This document shows, piece after piece, positions 33,625 through 42,240 of a stretch of DNA of 64,000 nucleotides. This DNA is from Faeciplasma sp045660445 (GTDB lineage: Bacteria; Bacillota; Clostridia; Oscillospirales; Ruminococcaceae). The DNA lies in NCBI GenBank assembly GCA_045660445.1, contig JAZRDR010000009.1:1-64000 (forward strand), written 5' to 3'. A model generated the notes under the pieces. The model searched no databases. It was not told the DNA's origin and saw only the letters and a list, made by a program, of their open reading frames with translations. A program made the position numbers and the translations under genes. Numbering within the stretch: position 1 is the stretch's first letter; the number at the start of each line of letters is the position of its first letter.

Positions 33625-33771
33625 ATGATGACGATAAAAGCCAAATCGAGAAAGTCGCATTATAAAATTGAAAACACCGATCAGCTTATTTCGTTGATGA
33701 ATGGGTATATGGGCGATATAAATCAACGCGACAGCTTGTTCTGGAAACAGATATTTACATACTTTTTGTAA
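33625..33771 (+). CDS. 48-residue ORF of unknown function
   Basis: Starts ATGATG after GAAGG, reading MMTIKAKSRKSHYKIENTD and ending KQIFTYFL. It has no hydrophobic segment and looks like a compact basic helix pair. Not recognised; it could be a real small protein or the 5' remnant of a longer gene. It lies about 160 bases before the CBASS operon and in the same direction. Confidence 0.4.
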   Translation: MMTIKAKSRKSHYKIENTDQLISLMNGYMGDINQRDSLFWKQIFTYFL

Positions 33772-33933
33772 TAGTATTATTTGAACTTACAACGATAGTT
33801 GATGTTCATTAGATGCTTCCAAGTATATAGTCTAGATTAATCGGAATGGGACTAGCATAGTTTTTTACCAAAATATGATATAGTTTATAGTGGGAGTATA
33901 TGGCACAATTCTCTATTTTGAAAGGAGCAACCT

Positions 33934-34737
33934 ATGAAAAAAGCACTCTTATTCATAATAGTCTTCGTCATCATCGGTATACTTTCCTGCGCCGGTGTGA
34001 TATCACAAAACCCAGCATTAGCTTGTATCGGCGTCATTGCTTCCGCTATTTTGGGCTCACTTATTTCAATTGTTTTCACATCTATTGATAAGCACGGTCA
34101 AGGTTGGCGACTTTGGTTTCAACATATTAGATACCGGAAGAAAGATGTTAGACTTTCCTTCTCTTATTTATTTAAGATTGAAGTCGATGGCAAGTACCTT
34201 CTCGTAAAAGGCAACAGATTAAAAAAACAATATCAACCGGTAGGAGGCGTTTATAAATACTACGATGAAGCTAAGCTAACATTAGAAAGTTTTAAGTTTC
34301 GACCCGATGTTAAAATGGGTAACACCTCAGAGACCGATGATCTCCGCATTTTCATAGAAGGAAGGTATCTACTTCTTTTCATGAATTGGTTTAAAAGCAT
34401 GCGAGATAGAGAATATGACCCTACACGAGAATTCAAGGAAGAATTGATAGCATCCAAATTACTACCCGAGAGTGCTTTTTCAAAATTTGAATACCGTAAA
34501 ATTTACACTCATGATAAGGGCGTAGAATATTCAACATTCATGCAATGTGATGAGATCGTATATGCGGATATATTCGAAATTAAATTATCCGATTCACAAA
34601 AAGCAGCAATTAGACAAGCCGTTGAAGAACATCCCGATATGCTTTGCCTTGCTACCGCTGATGAATTAAAATGTGAATGCTACAATGGCATAGAGAAAAA
34701 CTTAGGAAACAATGCTAAATGGCTGTTAGGAGAATAA
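33934..34737 (+). CDS. cap16: CBASS effector, 2TM-NUDIX (Cap16-like)
   Basis: 267 residues. Two N-terminal transmembrane helices (about 4-22 and 27-48) are followed by a soluble domain with NUDIX-like blocks: QPVGGVYKY (about 101-109) and REFKEELI (165-172), the fold called SMODS-associated NUDIX. In CBASS this class is the membrane effector that binds the cyclic nucleotide and damages the membrane, causing abortive infection. AAAGGAG precedes the ATG. The stop is two bases before the CD-NTase start. The NUDIX motif is partial (REFKEEL rather than REUxEExGU), so catalytic NUDIX activity is not expected. Confidence 0.85.
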   Translation: MKKALLFIIVFVIIGILSCAGVISQNPALACIGVIASAILGSLISIVFTSIDKHGQGWRLWFQHIRYRKKDVRLSFSYLFKIEVDGKYLLVKGNRLKKQYQPVGGVYKYYDEAKLTLESFKFRPDVKMGNTSETDDLRIFIEGRYLLLFMNWFKSMRDREYDPTREFKEELIASKLLPESAFSKFEYRKIYTHDKGVEYSTFMQCDEIVYADIFEIKLSDSQKAAIRQAVEEHPDMLCLATADELKCECYNGIEKNLGNNAKWLLGE

Positions 34738-34739
34738 AA

Positions 34740-35852
34740 ATGAAACATTATATTGAATCCATCTTGTTCGGAATATGTGAAAAATTACAATTGCCACCTT
34801 CATTGTATGATATTGCCACCGAAAGATACGAAACCATCATCAAGATTTTAAGAAAAGATCCTGTATTTAAAAATGTTGAATTAAGCATTTATCCTCACGG
34901 TTCTTTCAGATTAAAGACCACAGTCAAACCCCTTACCGGCGAAGAGTTTGATCTGGATTTTGTCGCGGAACTTCCTATAGATTCAGAGATGACACCTAAA
35001 GAATTGTATACCCACATCGTAAGAATACTCCGCAACGATAAAGATCACAAGGATAAAATAGAGCCTAAGACCCGTTGCGTTCGAGTTAATTATGCTAATG
35101 ATTTTCATATGGATATCATGCCTGGAAAGCTCATTGACATCGAAACCAACGAAATCATCGTTCCCGATCGCGATTTGAAATCTTGGTATCACCATAGCAA
35201 TCCCAAGGGGTTTGCAGAGTGGTTCGAAAAGCAAGCTCGAACTCATATTCTTAACGAGATGCTCGAATCAAGGCATACTCAATTTGAAATCGAAAAAATT
35301 TCTGATCAAGAAGTTACCGCGCAATTGGAACCGCTTCGAAGAGCTGTTCAATTGGTCAAGAGATACAGGAATATATATTGTGACAGGACCAAGAAAGAAC
35401 CAGTAAGAAGCATTGTAATCTGCGCATTGATGGGTGAGATCACAAGCTTTACTGGCGATACAGCTCAAATTATTGCTTCCTTTTGTAATCATGTTAACGA
35501 GTTGATAAAAAAGCACAACAAAAAACCTTTCGATGTAAAAAATCCTGTAGTTGACGAAAACCTCACGGAAAAATGGCATGAAGGAACAAACTATCAAGAT
35601 TTTGTGGATATGATGAAAGCTTTAACTGCTGACATTACGTCGATACAGAAATGTTCGAGCAATTTCGAAGTAAACAGCTTGACGAAAAAAATGTTTGGCG
35701 AGGAAGTAACTAATTCCGCTATAGTGAGACATGCACGCATTTTAAACGAATCTCGCCAAGCTGGAAAATTGTCGGTTGATCAATCTGGAACCTTGAACAC
35801 GAAAAGTTCGGGAGTGCCAGTCAAGAAAAACACTTTTTACGGAAATGAATAG
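34740..35852 (+). CDS. CBASS CD-NTase (cGAS/DncV-like nucleotidyltransferase)
   Basis: 370 residues from the ATG at 34740 (TTAGGAGAA upstream). The SMODS-type nucleotidyltransferase core shows HGSFRLKT (G54-S55), the metal-binding DLD at D71 and D73, and a third carboxylate at D125 (DFHMDIMPG), so the catalytic triad is intact. On phage infection such enzymes make cyclic oligonucleotides that activate the neighbouring effector. The C-terminal tail (about 350-370, KSSGVPVKKNTFYGNE) is flexible and is the expected target for conjugation by the E2-like partner; it ends in Asn-Glu rather than in Gly or Ala. Product identity cannot be told from sequence. Confidence 0.9.
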   Translation: MKHYIESILFGICEKLQLPPSLYDIATERYETIIKILRKDPVFKNVELSIYPHGSFRLKTTVKPLTGEEFDLDFVAELPIDSEMTPKELYTHIVRILRNDKDHKDKIEPKTRCVRVNYANDFHMDIMPGKLIDIETNEIIVPDRDLKSWYHHSNPKGFAEWFEKQARTHILNEMLESRHTQFEIEKISDQEVTAQLEPLRRAVQLVKRYRNIYCDRTKKEPVRSIVICALMGEITSFTGDTAQIIASFCNHVNELIKKHNKKPFDVKNPVVDENLTEKWHEGTNYQDFVDMMKALTADITSIQKCSSNFEVNSLTKKMFGEEVTNSAIVRHARILNESRQAGKLSVDQSGTLNTKSSGVPVKKNTFYGNE

Positions 35853-35858
35853 TTTGCG

Positions 35859-36314
35859 ATGAGTTACAAAAGATTTTTCGCCACTAAACACTATACCTAT
35901 CCCGAATTACTCAAACAGGTGACCGAAACAAAAAAGCATTATCCACAAGCGATTGGACAATGTAAGAGAGGTAAGGTAGAGATTACACTAAAACTCAAAC
36001 CTACTTTGGCCTCAATAGAATATACTGTTAAGTTGTTCGCTAAACAAGATACCAAGGTTGTTAACATTTTTGTTGTTAACCCTAAAATTACATTGTTTGA
36101 AAACGGGAAAAAGGTTCCTCATCTATATTCTGATGGTTCTCTTTGCTTATTTTATCCCAAATATAACGAATTGAGCTATACGGACTTATGGGCAGAAACC
36201 CTTATCCCTTGGACATCTCTTTGGCTTTTTTACTATGAAATATGGAAAGAAACTGGAGAGTGGTTAGGCGGTGGAATCCATGGAAAAAAGAACATTTCTC
36301 CAACTGGGTTGTAA
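35859..36314 (+). CDS. Stand-alone E2-like protein of type II-short CBASS
   Basis: 151 residues. E2/UBC-like fold: beta-strand region (VEITLKLKPTL, VNIFVVNP), then PHLYSDGSLCLFYP with the likely catalytic Cys at C96, and LIPWTSLWLFYYEIWKETGEWLGGG near the C-terminus. This matches the short E2-only Cap2 class that accompanies CD-NTases without an E1 or JAB protein. Its role is to conjugate or prime the CD-NTase C-terminus. Starts 6 bases after the CD-NTase stop and ends the operon. The E1-like activator is absent, as expected for the short form. Confidence 0.85.
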   Translation: MSYKRFFATKHYTYPELLKQVTETKKHYPQAIGQCKRGKVEITLKLKPTLASIEYTVKLFAKQDTKVVNIFVVNPKITLFENGKKVPHLYSDGSLCLFYPKYNELSYTDLWAETLIPWTSLWLFYYEIWKETGEWLGGGIHGKKNISPTGL

Positions 36315-36555
36315 CGCTATCTTTGCAGCTCAGATTCGTTATTAGAATCTGCACCATTTTCTTTGCTTACATCGTCCTAAATCCTGACATATCTTATCCT
36401 CGGTTCCTCTTTCATCTACTCAACCAATATCTTAAGTTTCTCTTCACATTCCTGCTCGGCGGGATATAGATATTTCTGGATATCCGTTTTTCGTTTATCT
36501 TCGGCAAATAATTGATTTGTTCGTTTTTACCTCCAAACATTTTTTGAGAATAAAA

Positions 36556-36673
36556 AAATTACCCTCTACTTATAAAGGGTAATTTCAAGGAGGTTTAACA
36601 ACCGAATCGATAAAATTTCATCAAATTTTCATTTAAGGAAATCCCCGAGAGTTTTAGACACTCGGGGATTTTC
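36556..36673. terminator. Two hairpins ending the CBASS and permease units
   Basis: AAATTACCCT / AGGGTAATTT (36558-36585) followed by a T-poor tail, and AAATCCCCGAG / CTCGGGGATTT (36639-36671), flanked by TTCTTT on the plus strand and AAATG on the minus strand. The stretch 36315-36555 otherwise holds nothing that I recognise; a 75-codon frame overlapping the E2 gene has no support. Confidence 0.75.
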
Positions 36674-36711
36674 TTTGATTAATGCGAAGTAAATAAATGA
36701 GGTACAGGTGT

Positions 36712-39024
36712 TTACTTACACCACTTCCTCCTTGCCGCAATCAAGGCCAAAGCGCCGAATGTGACTATAATCACCCATGCAACTATTGGCATAAGGCTAT
36801 CGTCCGTCAAACTCCACATAATCTCGGCAGAGGAAACAGGAATGAGCGGTGAGATATATTTCAAAACGTCTGCGCCTAAAATTACAAGTATTGCCGGAAC
36901 GCCTAAAACAGCAAGGTTTACAATATACGAGGTGTTTATTCTTGCGCAACAATGGCTTATTAACAAAGCTATGAAAGATGTTAAGATAAGCATTACAAGG
37001 CGGGTCACATACAGCATTGCAAGGTAGCCTGCAAAAGACGTTTTAAAAGGGAACTGGCTAAGCGCCGAAATGTTCTGAACAGGTGCCGAAAGGGTTTCGG
37101 TGCCGTTATCTGCAATAAACGTGAGGAATTCTCTTAAATATACAGCGCACCACACAACAACCGCCATAAGCGAAGCGACAATTGTTTTTCCGGCAAAAAG
37201 CGATGATCTTCCTCTTTTTGTCGAGCGTACCATCTTTTCAACGCCCGACTGTCTTTCAAATGCTGCAATGCCTGCACAGCTAAATGCCAGAAGGCATATT
37301 GCTATTGCAGCATTAAGCCTCTGACGGTCACGGCTTTCGTTGCCGTAAACCGATGCATATGTTTTATAGTCAACAAGCCAAGGGGCATATCCGCCTTCTT
37401 CGGCTCTTTCTTTTATCTCTTTGACTTCTCGTTCAATCCTGTCAAGAGCACTTGTAAGCTCGAATTCATTCATCGATGAGTTGATATTTTCTTTAGCTCG
37501 AGCCAGATACTCTTCAAAGCTGTTGTCGATAGAACCTTTGGCATCCTCAAGATATGCCTGGTACCAGTAATCTCTTTCTTCGATATATACCGAATAGCTT
37601 AAGGAATTGGTTACTATAAGTATTCCTGCAATTATAAATATTCCGAACTGGAACGCAAGTACTTTATATACTTCCCATCCGCCAAGGCTTAAGCGTGTAC
37701 GGAATATATCCAAAGCTCTGTTGATCAGATAAGAAATCTTTGAAAGAATATCTTTGTTTCCCTCAGGGTAGCGCTTGATCTGAATAAGCATTGCCCACAT
37801 TGAAAGAGCTATAATCGCTATAGGTAAAACTGTCAGCATAAGAGGTCTTATGCCAACGGCATTACCTAAAAGATTTATGTTAAGATAGTTTGTGTATAGT
37901 CTTGACGCATGAACAAAAGAAAAGATATTGAAATATTTAAAAACGTTCAAGAAGCTTTGAACGGGAAGATATTCAAAAAGGATATATTCGCCGACAAGGG
38001 TAACCCCCAAAACAGAAAGCGAGAACTGAACGTTTGCAAGCGAACCTAAGATACACCACAAAAGCAGACCCAACAAAAGGCCCGATGCAACCTTAACAAC
38101 AAAATACTGCGCGAGCCACTGAGATATTGTAATTCTTAACGTGCAGGTCTTAAAGCTTTCAAGAGATTGAAGTGAACGGCCTAAGCCGTCAAACCCGCCG
38201 TTCGTGGCAAGAGATATTATAAGAGGAATACCGTAGATCAAAACCGTACCGAGCAAAGAAGCAGACAGCAAAACGCCTATCCTCTCTAAGCCAAGTCTGG
38301 CTCTGCCGTTTTTGGCACATCTGACTACGCTCCACAGTCCTTTCTTTCGTTCCTCTAAAAACGACAGGACAACGACGACCATTATTGCCAAGAATAAATA
38401 GTCGGCAAGATTGAATTTAAGCCAGCTTTCAATACCCAAATTGTTGCCGAATGCAACCGTAACCCCGTCGAGTTCTTTAAAACCCTCAGCGGTCTTTTGC
38501 AGGTTCTTGCTTGAAAAACTGCCTGATTGATTGAATATGCTTACCTGTGACTGGGTCTTTGCCTGCTCTTGAACTTTATTCAAATAATCATTATAGCTGT
38601 TTATATGTTCTATCTGCGATCTGATAGCACCCAGACGGCTAAAAAAGATATTATATGTTCTTGCCAATTCTTCAGCATCTTCTGACTGAGATATGTAATA
38701 GGGAATGTGTGAAACAGAAGCAGCCGCTTCATCGTCATTGTTAAACACAGGCTCAATAAAGTCAAAGTCCTGCACATAATAATAGTAATCTGACAAACGA
38801 GACTGTTCGGTTTTAACAGCTTCAATCAGCTCGGGCGTATCTAAGTCTTTCCATTCAGAATATAGATATTTTACATATTTGTTGGCTTCTAAGGTATCTT
38901 TAAATATATTCGGTTGAATAGTGCCTAAAACTGAGGTCAAAAAAAGCGCAAGACAAAAAACAGTTATCAGCAAAACGATAACTATTCTTTGTCTATCGCA
39001 AAAAACTCTTTTCCATTCGCTCAT
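36712..39024 (-). CDS. Large ABC transporter permease, two membrane blocks
   Basis: 770 residues from the ATG at 39024, one base after the ATPase stop. Two similar halves: each has one N-terminal transmembrane helix (IVIVLLITVFCLALFLTSVLG at the start; FQFGIFIIAGILIVTNSL near 470), a large helical extracytoplasmic domain with many Glu/Lys (about 35-205 and 490-600), then five or six transmembrane helices. This is an ABC-2/FtsX-related arrangement with duplicated units. It pairs with the ATPase encoded just upstream. The substrate is unknown; export or extraction of the small secreted protein or lipoproteins of this operon is a guess. Confidence 0.8.
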   Translation of the reverse strand: MSEWKRVFCDRQRIVIVLLITVFCLALFLTSVLGTIQPNIFKDTLEANKYVKYLYSEWKDLDTPELIEAVKTEQSRLSDYYYYVQDFDFIEPVFNNDDEAAASVSHIPYYISQSEDAEELARTYNIFFSRLGAIRSQIEHINSYNDYLNKVQEQAKTQSQVSIFNQSGSFSSKNLQKTAEGFKELDGVTVAFGNNLGIESWLKFNLADYLFLAIMVVVVLSFLEERKKGLWSVVRCAKNGRARLGLERIGVLLSASLLGTVLIYGIPLIISLATNGGFDGLGRSLQSLESFKTCTLRITISQWLAQYFVVKVASGLLLGLLLWCILGSLANVQFSLSVLGVTLVGEYILFEYLPVQSFLNVFKYFNIFSFVHASRLYTNYLNINLLGNAVGIRPLMLTVLPIAIIALSMWAMLIQIKRYPEGNKDILSKISYLINRALDIFRTRLSLGGWEVYKVLAFQFGIFIIAGILIVTNSLSYSVYIEERDYWYQAYLEDAKGSIDNSFEEYLARAKENINSSMNEFELTSALDRIEREVKEIKERAEEGGYAPWLVDYKTYASVYGNESRDRQRLNAAIAICLLAFSCAGIAAFERQSGVEKMVRSTKRGRSSLFAGKTIVASLMAVVVWCAVYLREFLTFIADNGTETLSAPVQNISALSQFPFKTSFAGYLAMLYVTRLVMLILTSFIALLISHCCARINTSYIVNLAVLGVPAILVILGADVLKYISPLIPVSSAEIMWSLTDDSLMPIVAWVIIVTFGALALIAARRKWCK

Positions 39025-39025
39025 A

Positions 39026-39763
39026 TCAGTCACCCAAATAGTATAAATACACATCTTCGAGGCTTAGGTTATATGCAACAGGCTTCCACGAATCGGGGAT
39101 AGATTCAATAAGAGCCTGCGGTGTATCCATCTTTAAAAGCTGACCTTTTTTCATCAGCAAAACCTTATCGGCAATAGATTCTATATCGCTGACGATATGT
39201 GTTGCAAGTAAGACTATCCTATCCTTGGCGAGGTCTTTGATAAAGCTTCTTATTCTCACTCGCTCCTTAGGGTCAAGCCCTGCGGTGGGTTCGTCCAAGA
39301 TAAGAACTTTAGGGTCGCCAAGCAACGCCTGAGCCAGCAAAACTCGCTGCTTCATACCGCCTGAAAACTGACCTACTGCCTTATGGCGGACTGAATCGAG
39401 GTTAGTGAGCTTTAACACCTCATCGACCTGCGAATGCATGGCTTTACTCTTTAAGCCCTTAAGTCTTGCCATATAGCACAAAAAGCTTTCGGCTGTCATG
39501 CGGTCATAAATTCCTTGCTGCTGCGGCATATATCCCAAAACTGCACGGAAGTCGTCGCCAAGCTCCAATATCTCTTTCCCGTCAAAGGTAATAGAGCCGC
39601 CGTCACGCTTTATGTTGTCGGTGATAAGGTTCATCATGGTCGATTTTCCTGCACCGTTGGCACCCAAGATTCCGTATATGCCTGCTTCAAAGGTTATTGA
39701 AAAGCTATTAAGCGCTACGGTGTTTCCGTAACGTTTGGTGAGGGTGTTAAGTTGTAATTGCAT
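39026..39763 (-). CDS. ABC transporter ATP-binding protein
   Basis: 245 residues. Walker A GANGAGKSTMMNLI (about 35-48), Q-loop GYMPQQQGIYD (about 78), signature FSGGMKQRV (about 134), Walker B LILDEPTAGLDP (about 154-165) and the switch His in LLATHIVSD. It is a single-domain CcmA-like ATPase for an ABC-2-type exporter. It drives the permease that follows after one base and is probably cytoplasmic-face bound. Confidence 0.95.
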   Translation of the reverse strand: MQLQLNTLTKRYGNTVALNSFSITFEAGIYGILGANGAGKSTMMNLITDNIKRDGGSITFDGKEILELGDDFRAVLGYMPQQQGIYDRMTAESFLCYMARLKGLKSKAMHSQVDEVLKLTNLDSVRHKAVGQFSGGMKQRVLLAQALLGDPKVLILDEPTAGLDPKERVRIRSFIKDLAKDRIVLLATHIVSDIESIADKVLLMKKGQLLKMDTPQALIESIPDSWKPVAYNLSLEDVYLYYLGD

Positions 39764-39794
39764 TGTGGTCTCCTCGGACTATATTAAGTAAGAA

Positions 39795-40940
39795 TCAATA
39801 CTCTGCTGACCAAAGGGTTTCTATACTTCCGTCATCAAGCGAAACTGCAAAGATGTATTCGGCTGGATTTTCGTTAGACCAGACTTTGGATTCGACGTAT
39901 ATATTTTTGTTATCTGATCCGAGAATAAAAGAATACACGGGAGCGTTTTCATCAATGCCGTTAATGCTCATATCCGTTTTTAAAGTTATGTTTCCTCTTT
40001 CATTTTTTATGCAAAGCTTAAACTTATTTCCTTCTGGATATCCGCCTATGACATTACCGTTAGAGAATCCGTATAAATAATATGAAATATCAGATCCTTC
40101 ATTGAAATTATACAAAAGTGTAAACTCATTTGTATCAGTGTCAAGTATATACACATCTGCCTTTTCAGAACGATCTGCAATGAGTATTTTCTCATTGTCT
40201 ACCCACATAAGAGGAGAAAATATCGGCATACTGACGCGGCATACAACTTCACTTTCCTGAGTAGACAAATCATACCTGCAGATTTCTATCTCTTCTGTGC
40301 TGTATGCAAGTATGTAAAGGAAATCCTCATATGCCTGAACAGTTACTTTTGTCAGTACGGAATTCTCATATATGATTTTCCCATCATTCTGTGATTCTAA
40401 ATCATATACAATGACCTCAGATATATCTTTAGCTGCACCAAGTTCGACTTTATGATGTGTTCCGCTCATAATGTAACAGCCTCTATGAGATAATGCCGAG
40501 AAATCTCCAACTCCAGACATGAAATCGGTAATCAAATCATTTTCGAATGTTTTTACTTTTTTCCTACCCGTTCCATCGACGAAAATATCGACAATTTCGA
40601 ATGTACCGTCGCCACAAGAACGGAAACAAAACAGCCCGCCGTCATAAAGACTAAGTGAATGGATTATTGAGCAATAAGCATTACAGGTTGCTGAGCCGTG
40701 TGAACATTCTGGCTTGGAACATAAAGGCACACATATATTGTTTGCCAAATCTGCGCAGTATAGCATTTCACTCTCAACAGTAAAAAACAAAACATCTTCA
40801 GATGAGGCGCCATGGTTCAAAGACGGTGTTGTAAAGTTTTGGTCGCTGTCAAATGAAACCTTAACCTCGAAGCGGGGCGTTGATGAGTTACACGAAGTAA
40901 GGAAAAGTGCCGAAACAATTAAGATAAATATTCTTTTCAT
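39795..40940 (-). CDS. Lipoprotein with CxxxxCxH motif, probable beta-propeller
   Basis: 381 residues, signal peptide with lipobox LTSC. Near residues 68-85 there is CSKPECSHGSATCNAYC, a Cys/His cluster also found in the neighbouring lipoprotein. The remainder is made of repeated beta-rich blades (ESEMLYCADLANN, GGLFCFRSCGDG, LYILAYSTEEIEICRYDLST, NVIGGYPEGNKFKLCIKNERG) resembling DUF5050-like propeller proteins. Attached outside the membrane. Function unknown; the paralogue at 40958-42133 and the ABC pair suggest a dedicated surface system. Confidence 0.8.
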   Translation of the reverse strand: MKRIFILIVSALFLTSCNSSTPRFEVKVSFDSDQNFTTPSLNHGASSEDVLFFTVESEMLYCADLANNICVPLCSKPECSHGSATCNAYCSIIHSLSLYDGGLFCFRSCGDGTFEIVDIFVDGTGRKKVKTFENDLITDFMSGVGDFSALSHRGCYIMSGTHHKVELGAAKDISEVIVYDLESQNDGKIIYENSVLTKVTVQAYEDFLYILAYSTEEIEICRYDLSTQESEVVCRVSMPIFSPLMWVDNEKILIADRSEKADVYILDTDTNEFTLLYNFNEGSDISYYLYGFSNGNVIGGYPEGNKFKLCIKNERGNITLKTDMSINGIDENAPVYSFILGSDNKNIYVESKVWSNENPAEYIFAVSLDDGSIETLWSAEY

Positions 40941-40957
40941 ATATTTCTCCTAAGTAA

Positions 40958-42133
40958 TCATTGGTCAGTATAAAGAACGGTGATTTCTGCAGTTTCGATA
41001 TCTATTGCCACAATTTGAGTATTCAGAGTTTTATATGATTTACCACCTATATTGATTATTGGTTCGGTATATTCGAAATTGTAGTAAATATATTTACCAT
41101 CGCAAGCAATATGCATGAGCGATTCTGGGAATATACCCGCATCGTTATACATCATCAAATTTCCGAGCTCCCCGATATATATGTCAAAAACAGTATTTCC
41201 ACTACTATCTTTAGCAACCAACTGATATCCTTCGTTACCGTCAGGATACGACTTGACAGCGTACTCTGAAGCAAAGCCGAAATAATTATAGTCACCATTG
41301 TCATACAGCTCGTCTTCTGCGTTAAAATCCAACGTAGCTGATTCATATTGGTTTTCTATAGTTGTCAGCTCTTTCGTTTCAGGGGTATATGAATAGGTCA
41401 CCGAGCTGAACACCTCTTGATCTTGATTGTTATAAGTATCAACAGTAAAGCTCATTACACCGCCGGAATAATCGAAGCTGTAATAAAAGCCGACTTCATC
41501 ATTGGTGTTTTCCGCAACAATTTCTATTGTTTTTTCGCTGTTAAGATCAGAAGCAAATATACCTCCGTTAGCGAAATAATAAGCGTAGCCATCATAATAA
41601 TAAAACGTTGTGCCAGAAGAGATATTTTCAAATTCTTTTATTTTCGCCCTTTGTGTACCATCGAGATTTTGACAATAAAGTGTAAGAAGGTTAAGATAAT
41701 CGCTTCCAGACAAATAGGTTGTCTGCTCTATCCAGTATATTCTGTTTTGCCATACAGTAAAGCCCTTTACATAATCTCCACCAAGAGCTGCACTGCAGGT
41801 AATGTCTATGTGTGAACAACTTTCTTTATTGCAAAGAGGCTTAAAGGATCCGCTTGATTCGTCGCAGTACATTATCATATTCTGCTCATTGACCCAAATG
41901 TCAGTATATAAAACGCCGTCATAAAGACACATATTCAACGAGCCTGATATTTTAAATTCGTCGGGTGTATATCCCAAAAGGCAATCAGTCGGGGCGTCGA
42001 CGTAAATTGCTTCAGATGGGTTCTTATCATTTTCGACATGGGGATTTTCAATACTAGTATCAACTGTATTCAGGTCACAAGAGGATAAAAGCATTGATAC
42101 CGAAAGCAGAATGATTAATAGTGTTTTTTTCAT
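40958..42133 (-). CDS. Lipoprotein paralogue with CxxxxCxH motif
   Basis: 391 residues, lipobox LLSSC. The motif CNKESCSHIDITCSA (about 96-110) aligns with the one in the downstream lipoprotein (39795-40940), and the blade spacing is similar (SLNMCLYDGVLYTDIWVNEQN, GFTVWQNRIYWIEQT, YYDGYAYYFANG, GKYIYYNFEYT). Probably an old duplication. The conserved Cys and His could bind a metal (inference). Second gene of the operon, behind the hairpin at 42192-42215. Confidence 0.8.
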   Translation of the reverse strand: MKKTLLIILLSVSMLLSSCDLNTVDTSIENPHVENDKNPSEAIYVDAPTDCLLGYTPDEFKISGSLNMCLYDGVLYTDIWVNEQNMIMYCDESSGSFKPLCNKESCSHIDITCSAALGGDYVKGFTVWQNRIYWIEQTTYLSGSDYLNLLTLYCQNLDGTQRAKIKEFENISSGTTFYYYDGYAYYFANGGIFASDLNSEKTIEIVAENTNDEVGFYYSFDYSGGVMSFTVDTYNNQDQEVFSSVTYSYTPETKELTTIENQYESATLDFNAEDELYDNGDYNYFGFASEYAVKSYPDGNEGYQLVAKDSSGNTVFDIYIGELGNLMMYNDAGIFPESLMHIACDGKYIYYNFEYTEPIINIGGKSYKTLNTQIVAIDIETAEITVLYTDQ

Positions 42134-42191
42134 GGCATATCCTTTCTTTTCAAGGATGTGTTAATATAATACTTTCTAACTAAAAGGAATT

Positions 42192-42215
42192 TGCGGCGTA
42201 AAAAAATACGCCGCA
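42192..42215 (-). terminator. Intra-operon hairpin after the small secreted-protein gene
   Basis: Perfect 9-bp stem TGCGGCGTA / TACGCCGCA with a 6-base loop, between the secreted-protein gene and the first lipoprotein gene. There is no good T-run after it on the minus strand, so it is more likely a partial terminator or an RNA-stabilising end than a full stop. Confidence 0.6.
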
Positions 42216-42240
42216 TAGACCAATTGTTCGTTTGCGAAAA

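Noticed and set aside
36242..36469. 75-codon ORF overlapping the end of the E2-like gene
   Set aside because: Overlaps a well-supported gene in another frame and lacks any start signal.
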